NCBI RefSeq assembly: GCF_001598855.1
Contig: NZ_BCZS01000029.1
Location: forward strand, 1 to 49,989
Reading direction: 5' to 3'
Length of the DNA stretch: 49,989 bases
Origin: Pluralibacter gergoviae ATCC 33028 = NBRC 105706
Lineage (GTDB): Bacteria; Pseudomonadota; Gammaproteobacteria; Enterobacterales; Enterobacteriaceae
In this document: positions 1-10,779 of the stretch, piece by piece
Position numbering within the stretch: the first letter of the stretch is position 1
Layout of the letters: each line of letters opens with the position of its first letter
Translations under genes and position numbers: made by a program
The notes under the pieces: generated by a model
Databases searched by the model: none
Seen by the model: only the letters and a program-made list of their open reading frames with translations
Told to the model about the DNA's origin: nothing

Positions 1-6
1 ATTCAG

Positions 7-12
7 AGTCAA
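7..12 (-). promoter_or_regulatory. rRNA operon P2 promoter -35 box (truncated by window edge)
   Basis: TTGACT on the minus strand about 85-90 bases downstream of the P1 start, at the distance expected for rrn P2. The -10 element would fall to the left of base 1, so only half of this promoter can be seen. Confidence 0.7.
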
Positions 13-95
13 GCAATTATTTTCGCTTTTCTCTGGCAGAATTTCCGGAGAAACCCTGCTGACCCGGCGGCGTGTTTGCCGTTGTTCCGTGTCAG

Positions 96-170
96 TGGTG
101 GCGCATTATAGGGAGTTCTCCGGAAGTGACAAGCATAAATTTCAAATAATTTATCGTTCGCTCAAATTAA
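96..170 (-). promoter_or_regulatory. rRNA operon P1 promoter (rrnA position)
   Basis: Read on the minus strand there is TTGTCA (127-132), a 16-base spacer and TATAAT (105-110), followed by the GC-rich discriminator GCGCCACC and a predicted start at about base 96. This is the standard architecture of enterobacterial rrn P1 promoters, including the unusual 16-base spacer. The A+T-rich stretch at 133-160 is the expected UP element. The P2 -35 box TTGACT lies at 7-12, with its -10 box beyond the window. In E. coli hemG is followed directly by rrnA, which fits. Stringent (ppGpp/DksA) and Fis control are known for the family and inferred here. Confidence 0.93.
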
Positions 171-175
171 CGTCA

Positions 176-727
176 TTACGCCTGTTTTGACCGCTTTTTG
201 CGCACAAGCTGAGCGATTTCATGGGCATAATTCGCCACCTGCTGCCAGTCGGTGTAGACAACCTCTTTACTGACATCAGTCTCACCGCCGGTCATCTTCA
301 TAATCAGGCGGATCATCATCCGATCGTACCAGCGGTAGCGCGGGTAGCGCAGCGCGCCGGCAAAGACGGCGCTCAGCTCCGGCTGCCACGGCGAGTTAAG
401 CAGGAACTTGCGGGTGTAGTTGTTGGTCTGCGGCGTGCGCTTCTCCGGCTTGCGGGCCACCAGGTTGACGGAATAGAACGCGCCCGGCAGCTGCTTAAGG
501 GCCTGCAGATGCTTCTTAATAAAGCGTTCAAGCGCCGGATGAAAATGCCCGTAGCGAATAGAGGCACCAATCACCACCGCACTGTAGTTCTGCCAGCGGA
601 TCTCCTCCGCGCGGTGCAGATTCACCGCATCGGCATCCAGCCCCTGCTCTTTTAGCTCGGTCGCCATCGCCGCCGCAATCTCCCGCGTCTGCCCGTCCCG
701 CGTAGAGAAAAGAATTAATACTTTCAC
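176..727 (-). CDS. hemG: HemG, menaquinone-dependent protoporphyrinogen IX oxidase
   Basis: The 183-residue flavodoxin-fold protein matches the E. coli enzyme in length and context. It oxidises protoporphyrinogen IX to protoporphyrin IX in haem synthesis and passes electrons to the respiratory quinone pool. The FMN phosphate loop is visible near residues 7-14 (FSTRDGQT), and the long insertion loop that separates HemG from plain flavodoxins is seen around residues 120-150 (the [17 protein letters not shown] stretch). The gene follows trkH by 11 bases, so they are probably cotranscribed. Its 3' end is followed directly by the rrn promoter region. Confidence 0.95.
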   Translation of the reverse strand: MKVLILFSTRDGQTREIAAAMATELKEQGLDADAVNLHRAEEIRWQNYSAVVIGASIRYGHFHPALERFIKKHLQALKQLPGAFYSVNLVARKPEKRTPQTNNYTRKFLLNSPWQPELSAVFAGALRYPRYRWYDRMMIRLIMKMTGGETDVSKEVVYTDWQQVANYAHEIAQLVRKKRSKQA

Positions 728-738
728 AAATGCTCCCG

Positions 739-2190
739 TTATTCGCGCCAGAAAGTAGGGGTGAACAGCACCAGCAGCGTAAACACTTCCAGGCGGCCAA
801 ACAGCATATTAGCAATCAGGATCCATTTCGCTACCGGATTCATGCTGGCGAAGTTATCTGCAACAACGCCCAGCCCCGGACCGAGGTTGTTGAGGGTTGC
901 CACCACGGAGGCGAAGGCGGAGAAGTCATCGACGCCGGTGGCGATAATTGCCAGCATACTGATAATAAACACCAGCGCGTAGGCGGAGAAAAAGCCCCAC
1001 ACCGCTTCGAGAATGCGCTCCGGCAGCGCGCGGTTGCCGAGCTTAATGCTGTATACCGCGTTGGGATGGACGAGGCGCTTCAGCTCGCGGTTACCCTGCT
1101 TAAACAGCAGCAGGATGCGAATGACCTTCAGGCCGCCGCCGGTTGACCCGGCGCAGCCGCCGATAAACGCCGAGAACAGCAGCAGTACCGGCAGGAACAG
1201 CGGCCAGCGGGCGATACTGTCGGTGGTGAATCCCGCTGTAGTCGCCATCGACACCACCTGGAAGAACGCCTGGTTGAGGGTAGTCAGCGCCGAACTGTAA
1301 ACATCGTGGAACCACAGCACCAGCGTGCAGATGAACACCAGCGTCAGCTGCACGCCGATAAACATGCGGAACTCCGGATCGCGCCCGTACACCTTCAGGC
1401 TGCGGCCGCTTAATAACGAAAAGTGCAGACCGTAGTTACAGCCGGAGATCAGCAGGAAGATAGCAATAATGGTGTTGATGGTCGGACTGTCGAAGTAGCC
1501 TACGCTGGCATCGTGCGTGGAAAAGCCGCCGATGGAGATCGTCGCAAAGCTGTGGCCGATGGCGTCGAACGCCGGCATCCCGGCAAACCACAGCGCCAGC
1601 GCGCAGGCCACGGTGAGCAGGACGTAGATCAGCCAGAGGGTTTTCGCCGTTTCGGCAATGCGCGGGCGCATCTTATTGTCTTTCAGCGGACCGGGCATCT
1701 CCGCCCGGTAGAGCTGCATCCCCCCGACGCCGAGGATAGGCAGTATCGCCACCGCCAGCACAATGATCCCCATCCCGCCGAACCACTGCAGCATCTGGCG
1801 GTAAAAGAGGATGGCGTGCGGCAGCGAGTCGAGACCCACCAGCGTCGTCGCCCCGGTGGTGGTCAGGCCGGAGAAGGATTCGAAAAAGGCGTCGGTGATC
1901 GTCAGATGGGGCTGTTCAGCAAAGATAAACGGCAGCGCCGCTACGCTGCCCAGCACGGTCCAGAACAGCACCACGATCAGAAAGCCTTCGCGCGACTTGA
2001 GCTCGCCTTTCTCTCTGCGGTTTGGCCACCACAGCAGGGAGCCAATCGCCAGCGCAACAAAAAAGGTTTGCGTGAACGCCCGGCCGGCACCGTCGCGGTA
2101 AATCAGGGCTACCAGCCCAGGTACAATCATGGTCCCGGAAAACAGGATCACCAGCAGTCCGACAATGCGGGTTATGGCACGAAAATGCAT
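739..2190 (-). CDS. trkH: TrkH, Trk potassium uptake channel subunit
   Basis: This is a 483-residue polytopic inner-membrane protein, the same length as E. coli TrkH. It forms the K+ path of the Trk system and works with the NAD-binding gating protein TrkA, encoded elsewhere. Four pore-loop signatures typical of the family can be read: LTTTGATT near residue 110, TISIGGFST near 218, MATTAGFTT near 313 and NNLGPGLG near 436. The filter glycines are intact. It lies between yigZ (39 bases upstream) and hemG (11 bases downstream), which is the conserved order. Confidence 0.96.
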   Translation of the reverse strand: MHFRAITRIVGLLVILFSGTMIVPGLVALIYRDGAGRAFTQTFFVALAIGSLLWWPNRREKGELKSREGFLIVVLFWTVLGSVAALPFIFAEQPHLTITDAFFESFSGLTTTGATTLVGLDSLPHAILFYRQMLQWFGGMGIIVLAVAILPILGVGGMQLYRAEMPGPLKDNKMRPRIAETAKTLWLIYVLLTVACALALWFAGMPAFDAIGHSFATISIGGFSTHDASVGYFDSPTINTIIAIFLLISGCNYGLHFSLLSGRSLKVYGRDPEFRMFIGVQLTLVFICTLVLWFHDVYSSALTTLNQAFFQVVSMATTAGFTTDSIARWPLFLPVLLLFSAFIGGCAGSTGGGLKVIRILLLFKQGNRELKRLVHPNAVYSIKLGNRALPERILEAVWGFFSAYALVFIISMLAIIATGVDDFSAFASVVATLNNLGPGLGVVADNFASMNPVAKWILIANMLFGRLEVFTLLVLFTPTFWRE

Positions 2191-2229
2191 CTCTGCCGCT
2201 TCCTTTGATAAGCAAACACAAACCGGGGA

Positions 2230-2844
2230 TTATTCGTCAATCCTGCGCAATTGCAACGAACCACGACTAAAATCCGCCAGTTTTGTCGAAAAGGCCGCCA
2301 GTTCAGCCTGCGGAAGCGCCACTTTAAGATCGACGGCGGCCTGATATTCACTGCTGATAATTTTGCCGGCGAACTGCGCGAGCAGACTTTCAACGCCCGC
2401 CAGCTGTCCGTATTCACACTGCAAAGTATATTCGATTAGCGGCGTCTTGCGCTCGGTGGTCAGCGCGGCCAGCGCCTGATGGACGCCGCCGCCGTAGGCC
2501 TTCACCAGTCCGCCGGTGCCCAGCAGCACGCCGCCGTAGTAGCGTACCACCACCGCCGTTATCTCCCCGATGCCGCTGCCCATCAGCTGGGCCAGCATCG
2601 GTTTACCGGCGGTGCCCGCCGGCTCGCCGTCATCGGAAAAGCCGAGCTGCTGCGAATCGTCCGGCGCGCCGGCCACCCACGCCACGCAGTGGTGGCGGGC
2701 ATCCGGATGTTCCGCCCTGACCGCGGCGACGAACGCTTTCGCCGCCTCCACGCCGTCGGTATGCGCCAGCAGCGTGATGAAGCGGCTTTTTTTGATCTCT
2801 TCCGTCACGCTCACCGGCGCGGCGGGGATGAGCCAGCTCTCCAT
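2230..2844 (-). CDS. yigZ: YigZ, IMPACT-family protein
   Basis: The 204-residue protein has an N-terminal IMPACT/UPF0029 domain (roughly residues 15-125, with the FSDDGEPAGTAGKPML signature and VRYYGGVLLGTGGL) and a C-terminal DUF1949 ferredoxin-like domain (about 140-195). The E. coli homologue has a known structure but an unsettled biochemical role; relatives touch translation regulation and proteolysis. The start codon overlaps the pepQ stop by one base (TGATG at 2842-2846), so translation is probably coupled. Confidence 0.92.
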   Translation of the reverse strand: MESWLIPAAPVSVTEEIKKSRFITLLAHTDGVEAAKAFVAAVRAEHPDARHHCVAWVAGAPDDSQQLGFSDDGEPAGTAGKPMLAQLMGSGIGEITAVVVRYYGGVLLGTGGLVKAYGGGVHQALAALTTERKTPLIEYTLQCEYGQLAGVESLLAQFAGKIISSEYQAAVDLKVALPQAELAAFSTKLADFSRGSLQLRRIDE

Positions 2845-4175
2845 CAGGCGAGCTTGAGCGCCCGGGTCATGTTTTCGATGCTGCCGTCGTGGATAACCAC
2901 ATTATCTTCAATGCGGATACCGCCAAACGGCTTCAGCGCCTCAATTTTCTGCCAGTTGAAGTGCTTGCTGAACTGCCCTTCGCGCCACGGCGCCAGCAGC
3001 GACTCGATAAAGTAGATCCCCGGCTCAATGGTCAGCACCATGCCCGGCGCCAGTACGCGGGTGCAGCGCAGATAGGGATATTTCGACGGCGCGGCCAGAT
3101 GAGTCCCGCTATCATCCTGCATAAAGCCCGCCACATCGTGCACCTGCAGGCCCAGCGGATGGCCGAGACCGTGCGGCATAAAGGGTCCGGTAAGGTCGTT
3201 CTCTACCATCGCCTCTTCGCTCATGTCGGTGAGGATCTGATGCTTGCGCAGCAGTTTCGCAATGCGCTGATGGAACTGGATGTGGTAATCGACGTAGCTG
3301 ACGCCCGCCTTTAGCGTATCGATCAGCGCCAGCTGCTCGGTATTGACGTCCTTGACCAGCTGACCGTAATCGCTGTCGGGATTCGCCGCCCAGGTGCGGG
3401 TCAGATCGGCGGCATAGCCGTTGTACTCCGCCCCGGCGTCAAGCAGGAAGCTGCGCATCTCGGCGGGCGCGCGGTGATCGAGTTTGGTGTAGTGCAGCAC
3501 GGCGGCGTGTTCATTGAGCGCCACAATATTGCCGTAGGGAACGTCGATATCGCGATGGCCGGTGGCCGTCAGGTAGGCGAGGTTGATATCGAACTCGCTC
3601 ATGCCGGACATAAAGGCCTCGCCCGCCGCCTGATGGCCGTTGACCGCCATCTTCTGCGCTTCGCGCATACAGGCCAGCTCGTAATCGGTCTTGTATGAAC
3701 GGTAAAAGTGCAGGTAGTCGATAACGCCCTTCGGGTTAATGTTGCTGGCCGCAATCTCCAGGCCTAGCGCCCGCTCCGGAACCGGCCCGATATAGGCAAT
3801 ATTGCCGCGCGCGGCGGGCAGCTGGCTGCCGATGCCGTCGGCCTTCGGCAGCGCGATAACCTCAACCTCTTCAGTCCAGAAGGAGGACGGCAGCGGTTCA
3901 ACGTTGTGCCAGTAATCAACCGGCAGATAGAACCACAGCTTCGGCTTATTGACGCCGTCCACCAGCAGCCAGCAGTTCGGCACCTGGGTGACCGGCACCC
4001 AGGCCTTAAACTGCGGGTTCACTTTGAACGGATAGGCGTGATCGTCGAGGAAGACGTTCATCAGCTCGCCGGAGTGGATCAGCAGCGCATCAAGCTTATA
4101 GCGATCCAGCGCGTTCTTTGCGCGCTCCTGCAGCGTAGCAATATGATTTTTATAGAGTGCGGCCAGAGATTCCAT
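2844..4175 (-). CDS. pepQ: PepQ, Xaa-Pro dipeptidase (prolidase)
   Basis: The 443-residue cytosolic metallopeptidase splits dipeptides with C-terminal proline. The pita-bread metal ligands are present: D246 ([10 protein letters not shown]), D257 (AADLTRTW), the histidine in [10 protein letters not shown], and the glutamates in TIEPGIYFI and GGIRIEDN. Length and residue numbering match E. coli PepQ. The start has an AAGGG ribosome site six bases upstream. It is transcribed divergently from fadB and leads a likely pepQ-yigZ-trkH-hemG transcription unit. Confidence 0.96.
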   Translation of the reverse strand: MESLAALYKNHIATLQERAKNALDRYKLDALLIHSGELMNVFLDDHAYPFKVNPQFKAWVPVTQVPNCWLLVDGVNKPKLWFYLPVDYWHNVEPLPSSFWTEEVEVIALPKADGIGSQLPAARGNIAYIGPVPERALGLEIAASNINPKGVIDYLHFYRSYKTDYELACMREAQKMAVNGHQAAGEAFMSGMSEFDINLAYLTATGHRDIDVPYGNIVALNEHAAVLHYTKLDHRAPAEMRSFLLDAGAEYNGYAADLTRTWAANPDSDYGQLVKDVNTEQLALIDTLKAGVSYVDYHIQFHQRIAKLLRKHQILTDMSEEAMVENDLTGPFMPHGLGHPLGLQVHDVAGFMQDDSGTHLAAPSKYPYLRCTRVLAPGMVLTIEPGIYFIESLLAPWREGQFSKHFNWQKIEALKPFGGIRIEDNVVIHDGSIENMTRALKLA

Positions 4176-4284
4176 CTTTTACCCTTCTGTTTTTTGACCA
4201 TGAACCCCGCATCTTAGCACATCGTCATCCGGGCAGCTTATTTCCGCCGAGCGTGATCCAGGCGGCATTTCCTTAAACAGTAAT

Positions 4285-4337
4285 TTGCATTTTATTAACA
4301 TAAAATCCACAATCCGTCTCATCTGGTACGACCAGAT
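4285..4337 (+). promoter_or_regulatory. fadBA promoter with FadR operator
   Basis: ATCTGGTACGACCAGAT (4321-4337) is a near-perfect inverted repeat (ATCTGGT, three bases, ACCAGAT) that matches the FadR operator upstream of fadB in E. coli. A plausible promoter precedes it: TTGCAT (4285-4290), 17 bases, CACAAT (4308-4313), placing the start at about 4320 so that bound FadR would cover the first transcribed bases. FadR is known to leave this DNA when long-chain acyl-CoA accumulates. The operator is seen directly; the promoter boxes are inferred. Confidence 0.87.
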
Positions 4338-4363
4338 CACTTTGCTGGATTCAGGAGACTGAC

Positions 4364-6553
4364 ATGCTCTACAAAGGCGACACCCTGTACCTCAACTGGC
4401 TGGAAGATGGCATTGCCGAACTGGTGTTCGATGCCCCCGGCTCGGTCAATAAATTAGATACCGCAACCGTAGCCAGCCTCGGCCAGGCGCTGGACGTCCT
4501 CGAAAAACAACAGGACCTTAAGGGCCTGCTCCTGCGTTCAGAAAAAGCGGCGTTTATCGTCGGCGCGGATATCACCGAATTCCTCGGCCTGTTCCAGGTT
4601 CCCCAGGAGCAGCTCAGCCAGTGGCTATCGTTTGCCAATAGCGTTTTTAATCGTCTCGAAGATCTGCCGGTCCCGACCGTTGCCGCCGTAAACGGCTACG
4701 CGCTGGGCGGCGGCTGCGAATGCGTGCTGGCCACCGACTATCGGCTGGCAACGCCGGATCTGCGCATCGGCCTGCCGGAAACTAAACTCGGCATCATGCC
4801 GGGCTTCGGCGGTTCGGTGCGACTGCCGCGCCTGCTCGGCGCCGACAGCGCGCTGGAGATCATTGCCGCCGGGAAAGACGTCGGCGCCGACCAGGCGCTG
4901 AAGCTTGGCCTGGTGGACGGCGTGGTCAAGCCGGAGAAACTGCGCGACGGCGCCATCGCTATCCTGCGCCAGGCTATCGACGGCGCGCTGGACTGGAAAG
5001 TCAAACGCCAGCCGAAGCTGGAACCCCTTAAGCTCAGCAAAATTGAAGCCTCCATGAGCTTCACCATCGCCAAAGGCATGGTGATGCAGACAGCGGGCAA
5101 GCACTACCCGGCGCCAATCACCGCCGTGAAAACCATTGAGGCCGCCGCCCGTCTGGGTCGCGACGAGGCGCTGAAGCTGGAGAACCAGAGCTTTGTGCCG
5201 CTGGCCCACTCTAAAGAAGCCCGCGCGCTGGTCGGCATCTTCCTTAACGACCAGTTTGTGAAGGGCCAGGCGAAAAAGCTGACCAAAAATGTCGATACGC
5301 CGAAGCAGGCCGCCGTACTCGGGGCCGGGATCATGGGCGGCGGCATCGCTTACCAGTCCGCCTGGAAAGGCGTGCCGGTGATCATGAAGGATATCAATGA
5401 TAAATCCCTGACGCTCGGCATGAATGAAGCGGCCAAGCTGCTCAACAAGCAGCTGGAGCGCGGCAAAATTGACGGCCTGAAGCTGGCGGGCGTTATCTCT
5501 ACCATTCAGCCCACCCTCGAATACAGCGGCTTCGACCGCGTTGACGTGGTGGTTGAGGCGGTGGTCGAAAACCCGAAGGTGAAGAAAGCGGTACTGGCCG
5601 AGACCGAAGAGAAGGTCCGCCCGGATACCGTGCTGGCGTCGAATACCTCGACCATTCCGATCGGCGAGCTGGCGAGCGTCCTCAAGCGCCCGGAAAACTT
5701 CTGCGGTATGCACTTCTTCAACCCGGTACACCGAATGCCGCTGGTTGAAGTCATTCGCGGCGAGAAAACCTCGGATGAGACCGTTGCCAAAGTGGTGGCC
5801 TGGGCCAGCAAAATGGGCAAAACCCCGATCGTGGTTAACGACTGTCCGGGCTTCTTCGTCAACCGCGTGCTGTTCCCCTACTTCGCCGGCTTCAGCCAGC
5901 TGCTGCGCGACGGCGCGGACTTCCGCAAGGTCGATAAGGTGATGGAGAAGGTGTTCGGCTGGCCGATGGGCCCGGCCTATCTGCTGGACGTGGTCGGTAT
6001 CGATACCGCCCACCACGCGCAGGCGGTGATGGCGGCGGGCTTCCCGCAGCGGATGCAGAAAGATTACCGCGATGCCGTGGACGCCCTGTTCGACGCCAGC
6101 CGCTTCGGGCAGAAAAACGGCCTCGGCTTCTGGAAATATACCCAGGACAGCAAGGGTAAGCCGAAGAAAGAAGAAGACCCGGCAGTGGATAGCCTGCTGG
6201 CTGAAGTCAGTCAGCCGAAGCGCGACTTCAGCGAAGAAGAGATTATCGCCCGCATGATGATCCCGATGGTCAACGAAGTGGTGCGCTGCCTGGAAGAGGG
6301 CATTATTGCCAGCCCGGCAGAGGCGGACATGGCGCTGGTCTACGGCCTCGGCTTCCCGCCGTTCCACGGCGGCGCGTTCCGCTGGCTGGATACCCTCGGC
6401 AGCGCGAAGTATCTCGACATGGCCCAGCAGTACCAGCAGCTCGGCCCGCTGTACGCGGTGCCGGAAGGCCTGCGCGAAAAAGCGCGCCACAACGACGCAT
6501 ACTATCCCCCGGTTGCGCCCGCCCGTCCGGTGGGCGAGCTGAAAACGGCTTAA
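4364..6553 (+). CDS. fadB: FadB, fatty acid oxidation complex alpha subunit
   Basis: The 729-residue multifunctional enzyme has the same length as in E. coli. The N-terminal half is an enoyl-CoA hydratase/isomerase (crotonase fold) with the paired glutamates E119 (GGGCECVL) and E139 (LPETKLG). The C-terminal half is 3-hydroxyacyl-CoA dehydrogenase with the NAD loop GAGIMG at 320-325 and catalytic H450 (GMHFFNPV). It assembles with FadA into an alpha2beta2 trifunctional complex for aerobic beta-oxidation. An AGGAG ribosome site precedes the ATG, and fadA follows after nine bases. Confidence 0.98.
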   Translation: MLYKGDTLYLNWLEDGIAELVFDAPGSVNKLDTATVASLGQALDVLEKQQDLKGLLLRSEKAAFIVGADITEFLGLFQVPQEQLSQWLSFANSVFNRLEDLPVPTVAAVNGYALGGGCECVLATDYRLATPDLRIGLPETKLGIMPGFGGSVRLPRLLGADSALEIIAAGKDVGADQALKLGLVDGVVKPEKLRDGAIAILRQAIDGALDWKVKRQPKLEPLKLSKIEASMSFTIAKGMVMQTAGKHYPAPITAVKTIEAAARLGRDEALKLENQSFVPLAHSKEARALVGIFLNDQFVKGQAKKLTKNVDTPKQAAVLGAGIMGGGIAYQSAWKGVPVIMKDINDKSLTLGMNEAAKLLNKQLERGKIDGLKLAGVISTIQPTLEYSGFDRVDVVVEAVVENPKVKKAVLAETEEKVRPDTVLASNTSTIPIGELASVLKRPENFCGMHFFNPVHRMPLVEVIRGEKTSDETVAKVVAWASKMGKTPIVVNDCPGFFVNRVLFPYFAGFSQLLRDGADFRKVDKVMEKVFGWPMGPAYLLDVVGIDTAHHAQAVMAAGFPQRMQKDYRDAVDALFDASRFGQKNGLGFWKYTQDSKGKPKKEEDPAVDSLLAEVSQPKRDFSEEEIIARMMIPMVNEVVRCLEEGIIASPAEADMALVYGLGFPPFHGGAFRWLDTLGSAKYLDMAQQYQQLGPLYAVPEGLREKARHNDAYYPPVAPARPVGELKTA

Positions 6554-7726
<1,173 letters not shown>

Positions 7727-7730
7727 GTGA

Positions 7731-7870
7731 AAGAATATTTCCCCTAAGCCATTTGCGCTGTATCGCGGCGGCAACTGAGCGAATCCCCGGGAGCATAGTT
7801 AACTATGTGACCGGGGTGAGCGAAGGCAGCCAACAAAGAGACAGCGCGAAGGGCGACGGGGAAAAATTTA
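7731..7870 (+). repeat. ERIC element (enterobacterial repetitive intergenic consensus)
   Basis: The segment contains the hallmark central ERIC palindrome: GCGAATCCCCGGGAGC followed by CATAGTTAACTATG (7794-7807) and GTGACCGGGGTGAGCG. This closely matches the sequences targeted by the classical ERIC1R/ERIC2 primers. Outer complementary arms (TTTCCCC near 7738 and GGGGAA near 7858) and the conserved GGCAGCCAAC segment are also present. It is about the usual length and sits between fadA and the accessory operon. Confidence 0.88.
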
Positions 7871-7882
7871 GTTGCCGTTCTT

Positions 7883-7907
7883 CCCGCCTGTCAGGGGCGG
7901 GTTTTTT
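7883..7907 (+). terminator. Rho-independent terminator of fadBA
   Basis: A six-pair stem CCCGCC (7883-7888) and GGCGGG (7896-7901) with a seven-base loop is followed by a run of six T. The T run is on the plus strand only, so it serves fadBA rather than the converging LysR gene. Confidence 0.88.
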
Positions 7908-7919
7908 ACTTCTTCTCCC

Positions 7920-8831
7920 TCAAAACGTCCACTTCGGCCTCGCCACCGTATTCTTCTTCAGCAAATCGCGCAGCGCTTTCAGGTAAGGCTCGTTGCTTCG
8001 CCCGCGCCTGCAAATCGCCGAAAACGGCGACTGAAAACCAAACTCGTTAGGCAGCAGCACCCGCAGGCGGTTCTCCCTGATCCACGGCCAGGCGTAGTGC
8101 TCCGGCAGATAGCCAATGTACTTCCCGGAAAGGATCAGCAACAGCTGGGCATCCACCGTCTCTACGGTCGCGCTGCCTTTATTAAAGCCCCGGCGGCGCA
8201 GATCGCTGGTGTTCCAGTAGCTGCGCGTCACCAGCGGGCGCTGGCTGATCTGATCTTTATCCAGCTGGCGGCTGAAAAACAGCGGATGCAGATCGCTGCA
8301 GTAGAGCCAGTGCTGCTCGCGGTAGAGCGGCTCATTAATGATGTTATGCACCCGGGAGTTATAGCTGCCGATGGCGAGGTCGATCTGGTTATTCAGCACG
8401 CCGTGCAGCTGCTCGCTGGGCGTGCGGATAATCAGCTTGATGTGGACGTTAGGAAACTTGTCGCTGAAGCTGCGCAGCACCACCGGCAGCGACAGGGCGG
8501 TTTCCGTTTCGATGGAGTCGAGGGTCGAGATACAGATCGTGCCGCTGTGCTCGCCCTTGAGCAGCGCCGACTGGCGCTCAAGCTCGTTGAGTTCGCTCAG
8601 CACGCGGATCGTCTGCTGTAAAAACTGCTGCCCCTTCTCGGTCAGGAAGAAGCCGCCCCGCCCGCGCTGGCAGAGCACAAACCCCAGCTGCCCCTCCAGC
8701 TGCGACATGGCATTGCTGATCGCCGACACAGAGATGCCGAGCTCCTGCTGGGCGCGGCCGTAGCTCTCCAGGCGGGCGACCGCTTCGAAGATCTGCAGCT
8801 GGCGGATGTTGAGGCTGGAATCGTTAAGCAT
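7920..8831 (-). CDS. LysR-family transcriptional regulator of the accessory operon
   Basis: With the ATG at 8831 this is a 303-residue LysR regulator: an N-terminal winged helix-turn-helix (about residues 6-65, with FEAVARLESYGRAQQEL and ISVSAISNAMSQLE) and a C-terminal periplasmic-binding-protein-like effector domain. The frame stays open to a TTG at 8894 that has a GGAGGGAG site upstream and would add 21 residues. I prefer 8831 because the family normally starts a few residues before the HTH, and because an operator-like inverted repeat lies just upstream of 8831. It is transcribed away from the ureohydrolase operon, so it probably controls that operon in response to its substrate or an intermediate. 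The effector is unknown. Confidence 0.88.
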   Translation of the reverse strand: MLNDSSLNIRQLQIFEAVARLESYGRAQQELGISVSAISNAMSQLEGQLGFVLCQRGRGGFFLTEKGQQFLQQTIRVLSELNELERQSALLKGEHSGTICISTLDSIETETALSLPVVLRSFSDKFPNVHIKLIIRTPSEQLHGVLNNQIDLAIGSYNSRVHNIINEPLYREQHWLYCSDLHPLFFSRQLDKDQISQRPLVTRSYWNTSDLRRRGFNKGSATVETVDAQLLLILSGKYIGYLPEHYAWPWIRENRLRVLLPNEFGFQSPFSAICRRGRSNEPYLKALRDLLKKNTVARPKWTF

Positions 8832-8838
8832 GGCGTTT

Positions 8839-8858
8839 AGTTCACTAATAGATGAACT
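8839..8858. promoter_or_regulatory. Candidate LysR operator in the divergent control region
   Basis: AGTTCA, eight bases, TGAACT is a perfect dyad containing the T-N11-A pattern typical of LysR recognition boxes. It lies between the divergent regulator and the ureohydrolase operon. Position and symmetry are seen; binding by the neighbouring regulator is inferred. Confidence 0.5.
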
Positions 8859-8945
8859 GAGTATTTGCAGAAGGCGATTTAAAGTCCAGCGCAATTTTCA
8901 CACACTCCCTCCTGTCGAGTTTGTTCATATGATTCAGGAGCCGCG

Positions 8946-9896
8946 ATGGATACCGTCTTTCACCAGCCGCAGGGCGGCAATGAGATGCCGCGCTTTGCCG
9001 GACGCGCAACGATGATGCGCCTGCCTTTTATTGAAGATTTACAGGGTCTTGATGCCGCCTTTGTCGGTATTCCATTAGACGTGGGCACCTCACAGCGCGC
9101 CGGAACCCGCTACGGGCCGCGCCATATCCGCGCCGAATCGGTGATGATCCGCCCTTACAATATGGCAACGGGCGCGGCGCCGTTTGATTCCCTCTCGGTG
9201 GCCGACATCGGCGATGTGCCGATCAATACCTACAGCCTGCTTAAATCGGTGCAGATCATCGAAGATTACTACACCCGATTGAATAGTTTCCCGCTCATTC
9301 CCCTGACCCTCGGGGGCGATCACACCCTGACCCTGCCCGTGCTGCGGGCGCTGACCAAAAAACATGGCCCGGTGGGACTCATTCACGTTGACGCCCACAC
9401 CGACACTAACGACGAGATGTTCGGCGAAAAGATCGCCCACGGCACTACCTTCCGCCGCGCGGTGGAAGAGGGCCTGCTGGATCTCAGGCGCGTCGTGCAG
9501 ATAGGCCAGCGCGCGCAGGGCTATGCCGCCGGCGACTTCCAGTGGGGCGTTGACCAGGGCTTTCGCCTGGTGCAGGCGGAGCAGTGCTGGCACAGATCGC
9601 TGGCGCCGCTGATGGCGGAAGTCCGCGCGCAAATGGGCGACGGGCCGGTTTACCTCAGCTTCGATATCGACAGCCTCGATCCGGTCTGGGCGCCGGGCAC
9701 CGGCACGCCGGAAGTCGGCGGCCTGACCTCCGTACAGGCGCTGGAAGTGGTGCGCGGCTGCCGGGGACTGAACCTGATTGGCTGCGACCTGGTGGAAGTC
9801 TCACCGCCCTACGATATCAGCGGCAATACCTCCCAGCTGGCGGCCAACCTGCTGTACGAAATGCTCTGCGTGCTGCCGGGCGTGAAATACGAATAG
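8946..9896 (+). CDS. Ureohydrolase, guanidinobutyrase/guanidinopropionase type (agmatinase/arginase superfamily)
   Basis: The 316-residue enzyme carries all six ligands of the dinuclear Mn site: H126 (GGDHTL), D149, H151 and D153 (VDAHTDTND), and D240 and D242 (FDIDSLDP). The superfamily hydrolyses a guanidino group to urea plus an amine. The start (MPRFAGRATMMRLP), RAGTRYGPRHIR and the GTTFRRAVEEGLL segment resemble Pseudomonas GbuA/GpuA, which act on 4-guanidinobutyrate and 3-guanidinopropionate, more than classical SpeB or arginase. It is first in the accessory operon, with AGGAG five bases before the ATG. Substrate assignment is an inference; plain agmatinase remains possible. Confidence 0.87.
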   Translation: MDTVFHQPQGGNEMPRFAGRATMMRLPFIEDLQGLDAAFVGIPLDVGTSQRAGTRYGPRHIRAESVMIRPYNMATGAAPFDSLSVADIGDVPINTYSLLKSVQIIEDYYTRLNSFPLIPLTLGGDHTLTLPVLRALTKKHGPVGLIHVDAHTDTNDEMFGEKIAHGTTFRRAVEEGLLDLRRVVQIGQRAQGYAAGDFQWGVDQGFRLVQAEQCWHRSLAPLMAEVRAQMGDGPVYLSFDIDSLDPVWAPGTGTPEVGGLTSVQALEVVRGCRGLNLIGCDLVEVSPPYDISGNTSQLAANLLYEMLCVLPGVKYE

Positions 9897-9906
9897 GGAT
9901 CCGGCG

Positions 9907-10779
9907 ATGGAACTGAAGCTTTTTCGCACCCTGTGGGGCGTCACTGCGCCCTGGACGCAGACGGTCAGCGAGCTGCGGGAGGCCGGCTGCTGCGGCATTG
10001 AGGCCCGCGTGCCGCACACCGTTGAAGAGCAGCAGGATCTGGCGCGCCGCCTGCAGACGTCTGCGCTGGAGTATATCGCCATCGTGTTTAGCGGCGGCGG
10101 CGTGATCCCCGCCCAGCGCGAAATGCCGGAACAGCACCTGGCGCGCCTGCGCGAGCGGTTTGAGGCGGCGAAAAAACTCAATCCTCGCTTCGTCAATCTG
10201 CTGGCAGGCAATGACCGCTGGCCGCTGGCGCAGCAGGTTGACTTCCTCGGCCGGGCGCACGAACTGGCCCAGCAGTACGGGCTTATCTGCAGTTTTGAAA
10301 CTCATCGCGCCACGTCGCTCTACAGCCCGTGGCTGACGCTGGAAATCATTGCCCAGCTTCCGCAGCTGCGCTTCACCGCCGACATCAGCCACTGGATCCT
10401 GGTGAGCGAACGCCTGCTGAACGATCCCTGCGACGACTTCAGCCCCTTTATCGATCGCGTCCACCATATTCAGGCGCGGGTCGGCTATGACCAGGGGCCG
10501 CAGGTGCCCCATCCGGCGGCGCCGGAATATCGGGCGGCCCTGGCGTTTCAACAGCAGTTTTGGCAGCAAATCTGGCAGTCGCAGCGAGAGCGCGGCTACC
10601 GGCAGACCACGCTGACGCCGGAGTTCGGTCCCGACGGCTACCTGCATCATCTGCCGTTTACCAACGTTCCCGTTGCCGATCTGTGGTCGCTGAACGCCTG
10701 GATGGCGCGGCAGGAAGCGCTGCATTTTGACCAGTTTTCATCGCAATCAGGAGAGGAAAACCGCAATGATCCGAGTTAA
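9907..10779 (+). CDS. Xylose-isomerase-like TIM-barrel protein (sugar phosphate isomerase/epimerase family)
   Basis: The 290-residue protein fits the AP-endonuclease-2/xylose isomerase-like TIM barrel class. Acidic and histidine residues that would bind a divalent metal appear at strand ends: E131 (CSFETHRA), D159 with H162 (FTADISHW), H186/H187 (RVHHIQAR) and E239 (LTPEFGP). Relatives include hydroxypyruvate isomerase, tagatose/psicose epimerases and inosose dehydratase, so it may isomerise or epimerise a small hydroxy-keto product. It starts 10 bases after the ureohydrolase stop and its last 14 bases overlap the oxygenase gene. I cannot name its substrate. Confidence 0.72.
   Translation: MELKLFRTLWGVTAPWTQTVSELREAGCCGIEARVPHTVEEQQDLARRLQTSALEYIAIVFSGGGVIPAQREMPEQHLARLRERFEAAKKLNPRFVNLLAGNDRWPLAQQVDFLGRAHELAQQYGLICSFETHRATSLYSPWLTLEIIAQLPQLRFTADISHWILVSERLLNDPCDDFSPFIDRVHHIQARVGYDQGPQVPHPAAPEYRAALAFQQQFWQQIWQSQRERGYRQTTLTPEFGPDGYLHHLPFTNVPVADLWSLNAWMARQEALHFDQFSSQSGEENRNDPS

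Noticed and set aside
4625-6490. A 621-codon open frame antisense to fadB
   Set aside because: It mirrors fadB codons in a GC-rich genome, has low-complexity His/Arg/Ala-rich composition, no ribosome site and no recognisable domain.
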